A stretch of 64,000 bases of DNA from Methylobacteriaceae bacterium. Lineage in GTDB: Bacteria; Pseudomonadota; Alphaproteobacteria; Rhizobiales; Beijerinckiaceae. Where the stretch lies: assembly GCA_020638195.1 (NCBI GenBank), contig JACKJC010000001.1, positions 485,001 through 549,000 on the forward strand, in the 5' to 3' direction. Position numbers and translations under genes: made by a program. Of this stretch, positions 43,456 through 51,655 are shown piece by piece. Within the stretch, counting starts at the first letter, position 1. Every line of letters starts with the position of its first letter. The notes beneath the pieces were generated by a model. It saw only the letters and a program-made list of their open reading frames with translations, did not search any database and was not told the origin of the DNA.

Positions 43456-44421
43456 TCAGGCGGCAGGGCCGTCTGCTCTCGCCTCGGCGCGCTCGGCTTC
43501 GCGAGAGCGCGGATCGTCGCGCGCCCCGCGGCTCGGCCAACCCTCCCTCTGCGACTTCCGTTCGCCGTCGGCGGTCTCGGTCTGGTCGTGGAACAGGATT
43601 TGTTGCGTCGGGAACGGAAGGTCGATGCCGGCTTCCGTGAGCGCAGGCTTGATGGCGCGCAGGATTTCGTCTGACGATTCGATGGCTTCACGCCGCACAG
43701 CGGGATTGATCCAGAAGCGCACTTCCAGATTGACCGAACTCTCCGCCAGCTCCCGAACGAGCACGACAGGCTTGGGATCGCGCTGGACCCGGTCGAGCCC
43801 TTCGATCGTCTCGAGTATGACCCGCGTCGCAAGGTCGATATCGTCGCCGTAACCGATGCCGACCTCGACGGCGATCCGCCGGCTGGGATGTGCGGTGTTG
43901 ACGGTCACACGGTTCGTGTAAAGCTCGCTGTTGGGAATAACGATCCGCCGGTTGTCGTAGGTGCGCAGCAGCGTCGCGCGGATCTGGATGTCCTCGACTG
44001 TGCCTTCGTGCGAGCCGCTGACAATCTGGTCGCCGATCTTGAACGGCTTTGTGATCAGCACGAGGATCCCGGCGAGCAGGTTCTGGAAAATGTCCTTGAA
44101 CGCAAAGCCGACTGCGACGCCGCCGACGCCGAGCGCGCCGAAGATCGAGGCGGCGTCGAGCGACGGGAAGACGATGGTGGCGGCGATCAGCGCGCCCAGC
44201 ACCAGCAACAACCCGCTCGCGATGCGCGCGAAAACCTTCGCGACGCCATCGTTCTGACCGGCGCGACGGGCCAGATCGCTCGCGCCGCGCGCCAGCAGCC
44301 GCGCGAGCCCGACGAAGATCAGGAAGACGACGGCCGCGATGAGCAGATTGGGCGCGATCGCCACGGCGCCATGCGCAATCGCCTGAAGCTTGGCCCAGGC
44401 GGCGTTGGTCTCTGAGGACAT
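43456..44421 (-). CDS. Small-conductance mechanosensitive channel (MscS family)
   Basis: 321 residues: N-terminal membrane segments (LLIAAVVFLIFVGLARLLA, IASGLLLVLGALIAATIVF), the pore helix GALGVGGVAVGFAFKDIFQNLLAGILVLI, and the cytoplasmic beta and vestibule domains (GTVEDIQIRATLLRTYDNRRIVIPN). The C-terminal tail is highly charged. Opens on membrane tension to release solutes in osmotic downshock. It lies between typA and regB on the same strand, 39 nt before regB. Confidence 0.93.
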   Translation of the reverse strand: MSSETNAAWAKLQAIAHGAVAIAPNLLIAAVVFLIFVGLARLLARGASDLARRAGQNDGVAKVFARIASGLLLVLGALIAATIVFPSLDAASIFGALGVGGVAVGFAFKDIFQNLLAGILVLITKPFKIGDQIVSGSHEGTVEDIQIRATLLRTYDNRRIVIPNSELYTNRVTVNTAHPSRRIAVEVGIGYGDDIDLATRVILETIEGLDRVQRDPKPVVLVRELAESSVNLEVRFWINPAVRREAIESSDEILRAIKPALTEAGIDLPFPTQQILFHDQTETADGERKSQREGWPSRGARDDPRSREAERAEARADGPAA

Positions 44422-44496
44422 GCTTCCGCTCCCGATCCGCAGCCGGGAAAACGGCGGCTGAGCGAGAGGGTTCCTGCGGCCGAGGTCAGGGCAGCG

Positions 44497-46320
44497 TCAG
44501 GCCGCCGCGTCCTTCGCGCGCTCGGCTCGCTTGCGATCGTTGGGATCGAGCATCGCTTTGCGCAGGCGGATCGACTTGGGCGTCACCTCGACGCGCTCGT
44601 CGTCCTCGATATAGGCGAGAGCCTTTTCCAGCGTCATCTTGATCGGCGGCGTGAGGCGCACGGCCTCGTCTTTCGACTGCGTGCGGATATTGGTGAGCTG
44701 CTTGCCCTTCAGCACGTTGATCTCGAGATCGTTGTCGCGCGTGTGCTCGCCCACGATCATGCCGCGATAGACCTTCCAGCCGGGCTCTATCATCATCGGG
44801 CCGCGATCTTCGAGCTTCCACATGGCGTAGGCGACGGCTTCGCCCTGATCGTTGGAGATCAGCACGCCGTTGCGGCGGCCCTGGATCTCGCCGCGATGTG
44901 GCGCATATTCGTGGAACAGGCGGTTCATGATCGCCGTGCCGCGCGTATCGGTCAGAAGCTCGCCCTGGTAGCCGATCAGGCCGCGCGTCGGGGCGTAAAA
45001 GACGAGACGCAGACGATTGCCGCCCGACGGGCGCATCTCGATCATCTCGCCCTTGCGCTCGGCCATCTTCTGCACCACGACGCCGGAATGCTCCTCGTCG
45101 ACGTCGATGACGACTTCCTCGATAGGCTCCAGCAATTCGCCGTCTTCGGAGCGCTTGAAAACGACCTGCGGGCGCGAGACGCCGAGTTCGAAACCTTCGC
45201 GGCGCATGGTCTCGATCAGGATGCCGAGCTGCAATTCGCCGCGGCCCGACACGATGAACGCGTCGCCTTCGGGCGAATCCTCGACGCGCAGCGCCACATT
45301 GCCTTCGGCTTCCTTGTAGAGCCGCGCGCGGATCATGCGGCTCGTAACCTTGTCGCCTTCCGTGCCGGCGAGCGGCGAATCGTTGACGAGGAAGGTCATC
45401 GACAGCGTCGGCGGATCGATCGGCTGGGCCTGCAGCGGCTCGTTGACTTCGAGCGCGCAAAGCGTGTCCGCGACGTTGAATTTTTCGAGGCCCGCGATCG
45501 CGACGATATCGCCGGCCTCGGCCTCGTCGATCGGCTGGCGCTCGATGCCGCGGAACGCGAGAATCTTCGACACGCGCCCCTGCTCGACGACATTGCCGTT
45601 GCGGTCCAGCACCTTCACCGGCTGGTTCGGCTTGACGGAGCCTGCGAAGACGCGGCCGGTGATGATGCGGCCGAGATAGGGATTGGCTTCGAGCAGAGTG
45701 CCGAGCAGGCGGAAGCCGCCCTCCTCGATGACGGGCTCGTGAACGTGCTTCACCACGAGATCGAGCAGCGGCGCCATGCCCTGGTCGGTCGGGCCTTCCG
45801 GCGCGTCGGCCATCCAGCCCTGCTTGGCGGAGCCGTAGATGATCGGGAAATCGAGCTGCTCGTCGGTGGCGTCGAGCGCGGCGAACAGGTCGAACACTTC
45901 GTTGACCACTTCGTTGACGCGCGCGTCGGGCTTGTCGACCTTGTTGATGCAGACGATCGGCTTGAGGCCGATCTTCAGCGCCTTGCCGACGACGAACTTG
46001 GTCTGGGGCATCGGGCCTTCGGCCGCGTCGACCAGCACGATCGCGCCATCGACCATCGACAGGATGCGTTCAACCTCTCCGCCGAAATCGGCGTGGCCAG
46101 GCGTGTCGACGATATTGATGCGGATATCCTTCCATGCGATCGAGGTCGCCTTGGCCATGATCGTGATGCCACGCTCTTTTTCGAGATCGTTGGAATCCAT
46201 GACGCGTTCGGCGACGCGCTGGTTCTCGCGGAAGGCGCCGGATTGCTGCAGGAGCCGGTCCACCAGCGTGGTCTTGCCATGGTCGACGTGCGCGATGATC
46301 GCGATATTGCGGAGCTTCAT
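44497..46320 (-). CDS. typA: Ribosome-associated GTPase TypA/BipA
   Basis: Translational GTPase of the EF-G/LepA superfamily, active in ribosome assembly and stress. 607 residues. G1 AHVDHGKTTLVD, G2 with EKERGITI, G3 DTPGHADF and G4 NKVDKPDAR are all visible. The C-terminal TypA-specific part includes RVEVTPKSIRLRKAML. A long open frame on the opposite strand is a GC-rich shadow. Confidence 0.97.
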   Translation of the reverse strand: MKLRNIAIIAHVDHGKTTLVDRLLQQSGAFRENQRVAERVMDSNDLEKERGITIMAKATSIAWKDIRINIVDTPGHADFGGEVERILSMVDGAIVLVDAAEGPMPQTKFVVGKALKIGLKPIVCINKVDKPDARVNEVVNEVFDLFAALDATDEQLDFPIIYGSAKQGWMADAPEGPTDQGMAPLLDLVVKHVHEPVIEEGGFRLLGTLLEANPYLGRIITGRVFAGSVKPNQPVKVLDRNGNVVEQGRVSKILAFRGIERQPIDEAEAGDIVAIAGLEKFNVADTLCALEVNEPLQAQPIDPPTLSMTFLVNDSPLAGTEGDKVTSRMIRARLYKEAEGNVALRVEDSPEGDAFIVSGRGELQLGILIETMRREGFELGVSRPQVVFKRSEDGELLEPIEEVVIDVDEEHSGVVVQKMAERKGEMIEMRPSGGNRLRLVFYAPTRGLIGYQGELLTDTRGTAIMNRLFHEYAPHRGEIQGRRNGVLISNDQGEAVAYAMWKLEDRGPMMIEPGWKVYRGMIVGEHTRDNDLEINVLKGKQLTNIRTQSKDEAVRLTPPIKMTLEKALAYIEDDERVEVTPKSIRLRKAMLDPNDRKRAERAKDAAA

Positions 46321-46412
46321 GAATCTGCCGTGTGAAAGAGGTCGCGGGCGCCGGAAGTCGCGCCGTGCTGCGTTGCGGCGCCTTCTACCCTAAACAGCGC
46401 AAGAAGGGAATA

Positions 46413-47744
46413 TCATTCGCCCAGCGCGATTCGAGTTACTTCGACGGGCCTCGCCGGCTGTTTGAGCGCGAGGGCCCGGCGCTCTCGGATGGCGTCGCGC
46501 GCCTGATCGAGCGCAAGCCCGAAAGCCGCCATCGCATGGGTGTCGAGCCCGCGTAGTTTCCGATTTGTCATGCTCGAAGCGAATATCTCATCGGCCTCCC
46601 GTTCGAGTTCGTCGAGTTCGTCGAGCCGGGTCGAGGCGCGCGCGCCCTTGAGAATTTCGAGCAGCCGCTCCAGTACACGGTCGAATTCATTATGACGCGT
46701 GTTCGACATTCGCGTTGCGATCGCCGCGAGACCCGAACCGAGAACACTCAGCCCCATCGCACCTAAATATATGAAATCACTATATTTATCGAAGAAATCT
46801 TTTTCTTCGTCGTCCAGATATGCCGCCGCGCCGGGGTGGAGGGGCATGGCGGCGCCCTTGTCCGTCGACGGCGCCTCGATCTGATTGGCGAGCTTTTCCA
46901 GCCGCGCTATCGACACACGCTCCGAAAACAGTCGCCGCATCACGTCCGCCGCGAGTGAATCCTTTAAGCTCGCCCGCGCCATCAACCGGACCGTAACGCC
47001 GACTGTTTCGAAGGGATCCGCCGGACGCGGCGGGTCGCCGCCGAAAGCGCCGCGCACGATCTCGGTGGATTCGAGCGCGCTTGAGCGCTGCGCCATCGCC
47101 TTGGCTTCCGCGATCGGCAAGAACTTCGCGGACCCGGAGGCTTTCGTTATGGCGCCGACAGCCTCGAACGCCAGGTCTCCGGTCGCGGGTCCCACAACGA
47201 AGAGCGCGTCGACCTGATGCGATTTGACCGCTGCCATCATCGCCTTTCGTTCGATCGCCACATGACGGACCTGGTTCGGATCGATCTCGTATTGCGCCAG
47301 GATCGTATCGAACAAGTTGGAGTTCCCGACGCCTGTCGCAGTGCTTCTGACGATGCCGACGGACTTTCCCTTGAGGTCGGGAATAGAGCCGAGGGTCTCG
47401 TCGCCGCGGACGATCAGGAGCGCGGGATTTCGGTGCAGGATGACCAGGGTCTGGCCATTGGGCGGGACGGAAATGTCCGATCGGATGACCGCGAGATCGA
47501 CGCTCTCCGACTGGAGGGCGACAGCGCTGGCGGCGGCGGTGCTGACGGGAACGACCCGAAACCTCACGCTGTCGCGCGAGGCCGCAAAAACATGGCCGAT
47601 CGCTTCGATCAGCTTCTGGTCGTCGGTCCCGTGCGTGACGGCGACGCGCAGGCTGGTGGGCCTGAGGAATGCGTAATTGAGCCCAGCCGCTACGCCTGCC
47701 AACACAAGTCCCAGGGCCGAGGCGATATAAAGTCCGCGAAGCAT
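46413..47744 (-). CDS. TAXI-family solute-binding protein, membrane-anchored
   Basis: 443 residues. An N-terminal membrane helix (LYIASALGLVLAGVAAGLNYA) leads to a TAXI/NMT1-type binding domain (LRVAVTHGTDD to about residue 290, with ESVDLAVIRSDI and DLKGKSVGIVRSTATGVGN). A second helix near 325-350 (FIYLGAMGLSVLGSGLAAIA) is followed by a charged helical cytoplasmic tail of about 95 residues. No TRAP permease gene is nearby. The double anchor plus tail suggests a sensor or scaffold rather than a free periplasmic receptor; this is inference. Confidence 0.82.
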   Translation of the reverse strand: MLRGLYIASALGLVLAGVAAGLNYAFLRPTSLRVAVTHGTDDQKLIEAIGHVFAASRDSVRFRVVPVSTAAASAVALQSESVDLAVIRSDISVPPNGQTLVILHRNPALLIVRGDETLGSIPDLKGKSVGIVRSTATGVGNSNLFDTILAQYEIDPNQVRHVAIERKAMMAAVKSHQVDALFVVGPATGDLAFEAVGAITKASGSAKFLPIAEAKAMAQRSSALESTEIVRGAFGGDPPRPADPFETVGVTVRLMARASLKDSLAADVMRRLFSERVSIARLEKLANQIEAPSTDKGAAMPLHPGAAAYLDDEEKDFFDKYSDFIYLGAMGLSVLGSGLAAIATRMSNTRHNEFDRVLERLLEILKGARASTRLDELDELEREADEIFASSMTNRKLRGLDTHAMAAFGLALDQARDAIRERRALALKQPARPVEVTRIALGE

Positions 47745-47803
47745 GCCTTCTCACTGCCAGACGACGCACGACAATATAGGCGAATGAGCCCGAAATGCGA
47801 CGC

Positions 47804-47822
47804 GAGCCCGATCGACGGGCTC
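47804..47822 (-). terminator. Hairpin at the end of the PAP2 gene
   Basis: GAGCCCG (47804-47810) and CGGGCTC (47816-47822) form a perfect 7-bp stem around ATCGA, overlapping the PAP2 stop codon on the minus strand. No U tract follows, so termination is possible but unproven. Confidence 0.35.
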
Positions 47823-48528
47823 AGTGGATTTTCAGCAGGCGTCTTCCCGCTAGCGCCAGCAGCAGGATGGCCAATGCGGAAAAGGCGACATCAGACAGAA
47901 AATGCGCCCCGAGCGCCAGACGCAGGAACGAGACGGCGCAACCGAAAGCGAGCGCGAAGCCGACGGCCACAAGACGGAGGACTGGAGGGGAGAGCAAAGC
48001 GGGCGCGGCGGTCCAGAACGCGCTGGCCGCCTCGCCGGAAGAGAATGAACAATTGCGCGAGCAGGCGCCGTCGAAGCGATAGAAGGGACGGAAGGCCGAT
48101 CCCGCGTCCACGACCTCGGCGGACTGGATTGGTCGCGGTCGGTGCGATTGGTTCTTGAGGCCGGCGTTGACGAGCAGCCCCGGCCCGACTGCAAGAACGG
48201 CGGCGACGTAGATTGCGCGACTGACGTCAGACTTGGCCCGCACTGGCTTGCCCACGGCGGAGCCGAGAAACCAGACGACGAGGCCGGCGCAGAAGAGCGA
48301 AGGCGCGACACGCGCCCATTCGCGCACCTCGAGCACGAGCGGCCGCCACGCGGACTCCGGCGGCAAAAGCAAGCGGCGCGCAATCGCCAGATCGATCTCC
48401 GGCCAGATGGCTATCGCTGTCAGAAGGCCCGCCGCAACTATGCAGACGACCGCGATCAGCCGCGTATCCGCGCCCGGCTCTGGGAATTTCTGCCTTTGTC
48501 CTACATGATGGGGCGGCGAGGCGCCCAT
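47821..48528 (-). CDS. PAP2-family membrane phosphatase
   Basis: 235 residues from the ATG at 48528, which has AGGGA seven bases upstream. Several membrane helices and a PAP2 active site: Kx6RP is KNQSHRPRP, the second motif is SFSSGEAAS with Glu where classical PAP2 has the SGH histidine, and the third is RLALGAHFLSD. This SGE variant occurs in some alphaproteobacterial PAP2 proteins. Substrate could be a lipid phosphate, undecaprenyl pyrophosphate or lipid A; it cannot be decided here. The start codon overlaps that of the divergent neighbour by two bases. Confidence 0.87.
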   Translation of the reverse strand: MGASPPHHVGQRQKFPEPGADTRLIAVVCIVAAGLLTAIAIWPEIDLAIARRLLLPPESAWRPLVLEVREWARVAPSLFCAGLVVWFLGSAVGKPVRAKSDVSRAIYVAAVLAVGPGLLVNAGLKNQSHRPRPIQSAEVVDAGSAFRPFYRFDGACSRNCSFSSGEAASAFWTAAPALLSPPVLRLVAVGFALAFGCAVSFLRLALGAHFLSDVAFSALAILLLALAGRRLLKIH

Positions 48529-49123
48529 GACGGTATCCCTGAGTTTCTGGTTCGATTTCGCCAGCACCTATTCATATCCTGCAGCCATGCGAATCGAACA
48601 ATGGGCGCGCGAGCGCGATGTGGCCGTCGTTTGGCGTCCTTTCCTGCTCGGACCGATCTTCGCGGACCAAGGCTGGCGCACCTCGCCGTTCAACGTCTAT
48701 CCGGCCAAGGGGCGCTACATGTGGCGCGACCTCGAACGTATCTGTGAGGGGCAAGGCCTGCCCTTTGCGCGCCCCGACCCCTTCCCGCAGCACTCGCTTC
48801 TCGCGGCGCGGGTTGCGACGGCGCTCGACGGCGACGCCCGTTCGCAGTTCTGCTATGCGGTTTTCGCTGCTGAATTCGGGCGAGGCCAATCGATCGACAG
48901 CGAGGAATTCGTGTCCGGAATACTTCGGGAAATGGGCGCGCCCGCCGAAACGCTGGCGCGCGCCGGGTCTCCGGAGGTCAAGGCTGCGTTGAGAGACAGC
49001 GTCACAGAGGCCGGCGCGCTCAGCATTTTCGGCGCGCCCTCCTTCACGACGGCGGACGGCGAATTGTTCTGGGGCTTCGACAGGCTGGCGGCAGCTCTGG
49101 ATTGGGCGCGCGCCCGCGCGTAG
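48527..49123 (+). CDS. 2-hydroxychromene-2-carboxylate isomerase / DsbA-family protein
   Basis: 198 residues with the DsbA-like thioredoxin fold without a CxxC. FWFDFASTYSY is the family N-terminus with the glutathione-binding serine region; RPFLLGPIFADQGW and the cis-Pro segment FGAPSFTTADGELFWG follow. Relatives isomerise hydroxychromene carboxylate in naphthalene degradation, but no such pathway genes are nearby, so the substrate is open. GAGG lies five bases before the ATG. Confidence 0.88.
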   Translation: MTVSLSFWFDFASTYSYPAAMRIEQWARERDVAVVWRPFLLGPIFADQGWRTSPFNVYPAKGRYMWRDLERICEGQGLPFARPDPFPQHSLLAARVATALDGDARSQFCYAVFAAEFGRGQSIDSEEFVSGILREMGAPAETLARAGSPEVKAALRDSVTEAGALSIFGAPSFTTADGELFWGFDRLAAALDWARARA

Positions 49124-49132
49124 ATAGGCCCG

Positions 49133-49915
49133 ATGTCACTCGCACCGATCGAAATCGAGCGCTACGCCCGCCACATCGTCCTGCGCGACGTCGGGGGGCC
49201 GGGCCAGCTCAAATTGAAAGCCGCGCGCGTTCTGGTCATCGGCGCCGGCGGTCTCGGCGCCCCGTTGATCCAGTATCTGGCTGCGGCGGGCGTCGGAACG
49301 ATCGGAATCGCGGACGATGACGTCGTCTCCCTCTCGAACCTCCAGCGCCAGGTGCTGCATGGCGAAGCGGATCTCGGCCGTAGCAAGGTCGAGAGCGCCG
49401 CCAACGCCGTGGCGCGCCTCAATCCTCATGTGAAGATCGAGCAGCACGCCATGCGCGTCGCACCAGACAACGTGCGCGAACTCGTGGCGCGCTACGATAT
49501 CGTCGCCGACGGTTCAGACAATTTCGCTACGCGCTACCTGATGTCGGACGCCTGCTTTCGCGAGGCCAAGCCGCTGGTGACGGCCGCGGTTGGTCCCTTC
49601 GACGCGTCGCTGACGACGCTGCGGCCCTTCGAAAGTGGTCCGGACGGAACGCCGAACCCGACCTATCGCTGCCTGTTCCCGGAGCCGCCCGAGGTCGGAA
49701 CCGTGCCAACCTGCGAGGAGGCCGGCGTGCTCGGCGCGCTGACCGGGATCGTCGGCTCGATGATGGCGCTGGAGGTCATCCGTGAGATCGTCGGCTTCGG
49801 AGAGGGCCTCGTCGGCCGCCTCCTCCTGTTCGACGCGCGCGCCATGCGCTTCGAGACCCTCGCCTACGACTGGGACGAGGACAATCCGTTGAGCGGGCTT
49901 ACCTCGCGGCGATGA
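49133..49915 (+). CDS. moeB: MoeB/ThiF-family adenylyltransferase
   Basis: E1-like enzyme that adenylates the C-terminus of MoaD or ThiS for sulfur transfer in molybdopterin or thiamine synthesis. 260 residues. The ATP-binding loop GAGGLGAPLIQYLAAAGVG and DDDVVSLSNLQRQVLH are intact, as is TCEEAGVLGALTGIVGS with the catalytic-loop Cys. Of the four zinc cysteines of E. coli MoeB only one equivalent (YRC) is seen and the C-terminal CxxC is missing. The window's molybdenum hydroxylase would need this cofactor. The 3' end overlaps ridA by 17 nt. Confidence 0.9.
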   Translation: MSLAPIEIERYARHIVLRDVGGPGQLKLKAARVLVIGAGGLGAPLIQYLAAAGVGTIGIADDDVVSLSNLQRQVLHGEADLGRSKVESAANAVARLNPHVKIEQHAMRVAPDNVRELVARYDIVADGSDNFATRYLMSDACFREAKPLVTAAVGPFDASLTTLRPFESGPDGTPNPTYRCLFPEPPEVGTVPTCEEAGVLGALTGIVGSMMALEVIREIVGFGEGLVGRLLLFDARAMRFETLAYDWDEDNPLSGLTSRR

Positions 49916-50249
49916 CCGCAATCTCGACCTTGTAGGGCGGGGCGGCGAGCTTGGCTTCGACGGTGGCGCGCGCCGGCGTCTGGCCGGCGACGACCCAGGT
50001 GTCCCAAACCTTGTTCATCTCGGGGAAGGTCGCCATGTCGACGAGATAGATCGTCGCCGACAGGATCCTGGTCTTGTCGGAGCCGGCCTGTGCAAGCAGC
50101 GAGTCGATCGTCTCGAGAATTTCCTTCGTCTGCGCCTCGACCGATTCGCCGGCCGTCTTGTTGGCGACCTGGCCGGCCAGATAGACGGTGTCGCCGTGGA
50201 CCACGGCCTGGCTCATGCGGGGGCCGACGGCGATGCGGGTGATGCTCAT
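49899..50249 (-). CDS. RidA/YjgF-family protein
   Basis: 116-residue RidA-type protein; archetypes hydrolyse reactive enamine/imine intermediates from PLP enzymes. The ATG at 50249 gives MSITRIAVGPRMSQAVVHGD. The key Arg sits in TPARATVEAKLAAPPYKVEI, and VYLAGQVA is typical of the N-terminal part. It may belong to the RidA subgroup with long motif variation. tRNA-Ser lies upstream on the same strand, and moeB is convergent. Confidence 0.93.
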   Translation of the reverse strand: MSITRIAVGPRMSQAVVHGDTVYLAGQVANKTAGESVEAQTKEILETIDSLLAQAGSDKTRILSATIYLVDMATFPEMNKVWDTWVVAGQTPARATVEAKLAAPPYKVEIAVIAAR

Positions 50250-50327
50250 GCTGGGCCTCTTGTTGCTCGGCTCGTCAGCCATCGGACCGCTTGCGCGGCC
50301 GCGACGCTTCGAACCCGTTGAAATCGC

Positions 50328-50417
50328 TGGCGGAGGGAGCGGGATTCGAACCCGCGATACGGTTTCCCGTATACACACTTTCCAGGCGTGCGCCTTCAAC
50401 CACTCGGCCACCCCTCC
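50328..50417 (-). tRNA. tRNA-Ser (anticodon GGA)
   Basis: Read on the minus strand: acceptor GGAGGGG pairs with TCCCTCC, D arm with GGCCGAGTGG, and an anticodon stem CACGC/GTGTG around loop CTGGAAA (anticodon GGA, reads UCC/UCU). The long variable arm ATACGG-GAAA-CCGTAT is typical of class II tRNA-Ser. The T arm holds GGTTCGAATCC. Discriminator G and an encoded CCA end the gene at 50328. Confidence 0.97.
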
Positions 50418-50477
50418 GGTGGGCGAGGGCGTATAACAGGTTGATGGCCGGCGCAAGGTCGGCGGGAGGCGCTTGAG

Positions 50478-51593
50478 GTGGAGAAGATCGACACGGCGGT
50501 GATCGGGGCGGGAGTCGTCGGCCTCGCGATAGCCCGATCGCTGGCGCTGGCCGGCCGAGACGTACTCGTACTGGAGGCCGCCGACGCTATCGGAACGGAG
50601 ACGAGTTCCCGCAATTCCGAGGTGATACATGCCGGCATCTATTATGCGCCCGACAGTCTCAAGGCGCGGCTCTGCGTCGAGGGGCGCGACAGACTCAACC
50701 GCTTCTGCGAGGCGCATGGCGTGCCACACAAGCGCCTCGGCAAGCTGATCGTCGCAACTGCCGAGGGGCAGCAGGCCCGACTGGACAGGATCGTCGAGGG
50801 CGCCCGCGCCTGCGGGGTGGAGGATCTGCGGGCGCTGTCGCGCGCCGAAGCCCTGGCGATGGAGCCGGAGCTCTCATGCGTCTCTGCAGTAATTTCGCCA
50901 TCGACCGGCATCGTCGATTCGCACGCGCTCATGCTGGCCTTGCAGGGCGAAGCGGAGACGCACGGCGCGCAGATAGTCTTTCGCACCGGCGTCCTGTCTG
51001 GCCGGATCGAAGAGGATGGAATTGTCCTGTGGACGCGCGGCGAGGACGGCGACGAGCTCGACCTGAAGGCTGCCCTTGTCGTCAACGCCGCGGGTCACGG
51101 CGCCATTCCGCTTGCGCGCGCCCTCGCGGGCATGCCGCCCGCCGGTATTCCCGGACAGTATTTCGCGCGCGGCTGCTATTTCTCGATGGCGCGCAAGTCG
51201 CCGTTTTCCCGACTGGTCTATCCCGTGCCGGTCGAAGGCGGGCTCGGCGTGCATCTCACGCTCGACATGGGCGGCGCGGCGCGATTCGGACCGGATGTCG
51301 AATGGATCGACCGGCTCGATCACACGGTCGATCCCGCCCGCGCAAATGCATTTTACGCGGAGATTCGGCGCTATTGGCCGGCTTTGGAGGATGGCGCCCT
51401 GCAGCCCGCCTATGCTGGCGTCAGGCCAAAGATTTCGGGTCCCGGAGAACCGGCGGCCGATTTCTGGATCCAGGGCCCACGCGACCATGGCGTCGCGGGC
51501 CTGGTCCATCTCTTCGGAATCGAAAGCCCCGGCCTCACCGCAAGCCTCGCCATTGCCGACCATGTTTGCGGTCTGCTCGGCGGAGGACAATGA
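50478..51593 (+). CDS. FAD-dependent oxidoreductase (L-2-hydroxyglutarate dehydrogenase-like, LhgO)
   Basis: 371 residues, DAO superfamily. The Rossmann FAD motif is AVIGAGVVGLAIARSLALAG, followed by ETSSRNSEVIHAGIYY, which matches LhgO/L2HGDH proteins, and the C-terminal FAD-contacting LVHLFGIESPGLTASLAIA. The GTG at 50478 is the start (VEKIDTAV). Likely oxidises L-2-hydroxyglutarate or a related 2-hydroxy acid and passes electrons to quinone; substrate is inferred from similarity. Confidence 0.88.
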   Translation: MEKIDTAVIGAGVVGLAIARSLALAGRDVLVLEAADAIGTETSSRNSEVIHAGIYYAPDSLKARLCVEGRDRLNRFCEAHGVPHKRLGKLIVATAEGQQARLDRIVEGARACGVEDLRALSRAEALAMEPELSCVSAVISPSTGIVDSHALMLALQGEAETHGAQIVFRTGVLSGRIEEDGIVLWTRGEDGDELDLKAALVVNAAGHGAIPLARALAGMPPAGIPGQYFARGCYFSMARKSPFSRLVYPVPVEGGLGVHLTLDMGGAARFGPDVEWIDRLDHTVDPARANAFYAEIRRYWPALEDGALQPAYAGVRPKISGPGEPAADFWIQGPRDHGVAGLVHLFGIESPGLTASLAIADHVCGLLGGGQ

Positions 51594-51623
51594 AAAAGGG
51601 CGTCGGCCAAAGCCGACGCCCTT
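51593..51623 (-). terminator. Intrinsic terminator of the thiolase gene
   Basis: A 12-bp perfect stem, AAGGGCGTCGGC (51596-51607) and GCCGACGCCCTT (51612-51623), with loop CAAA. On the minus strand it is followed by a U run (A's at 51593-51597 on the plus strand), 33 nt past the thiolase stop. It touches the end of the plus-strand oxidase gene and may also act in that direction, with a weaker U tract. Confidence 0.85.
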
Positions 51624-51655
51624 CCCGAATAATTTGCGCTGATGCGCAGAAAATC

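Noticed and set aside
44743..46335. Long open frame (530 codons) on the plus strand across typA
   Set aside because: No recognisable motif; the minus strand encodes complete TypA with all GTPase motifs.
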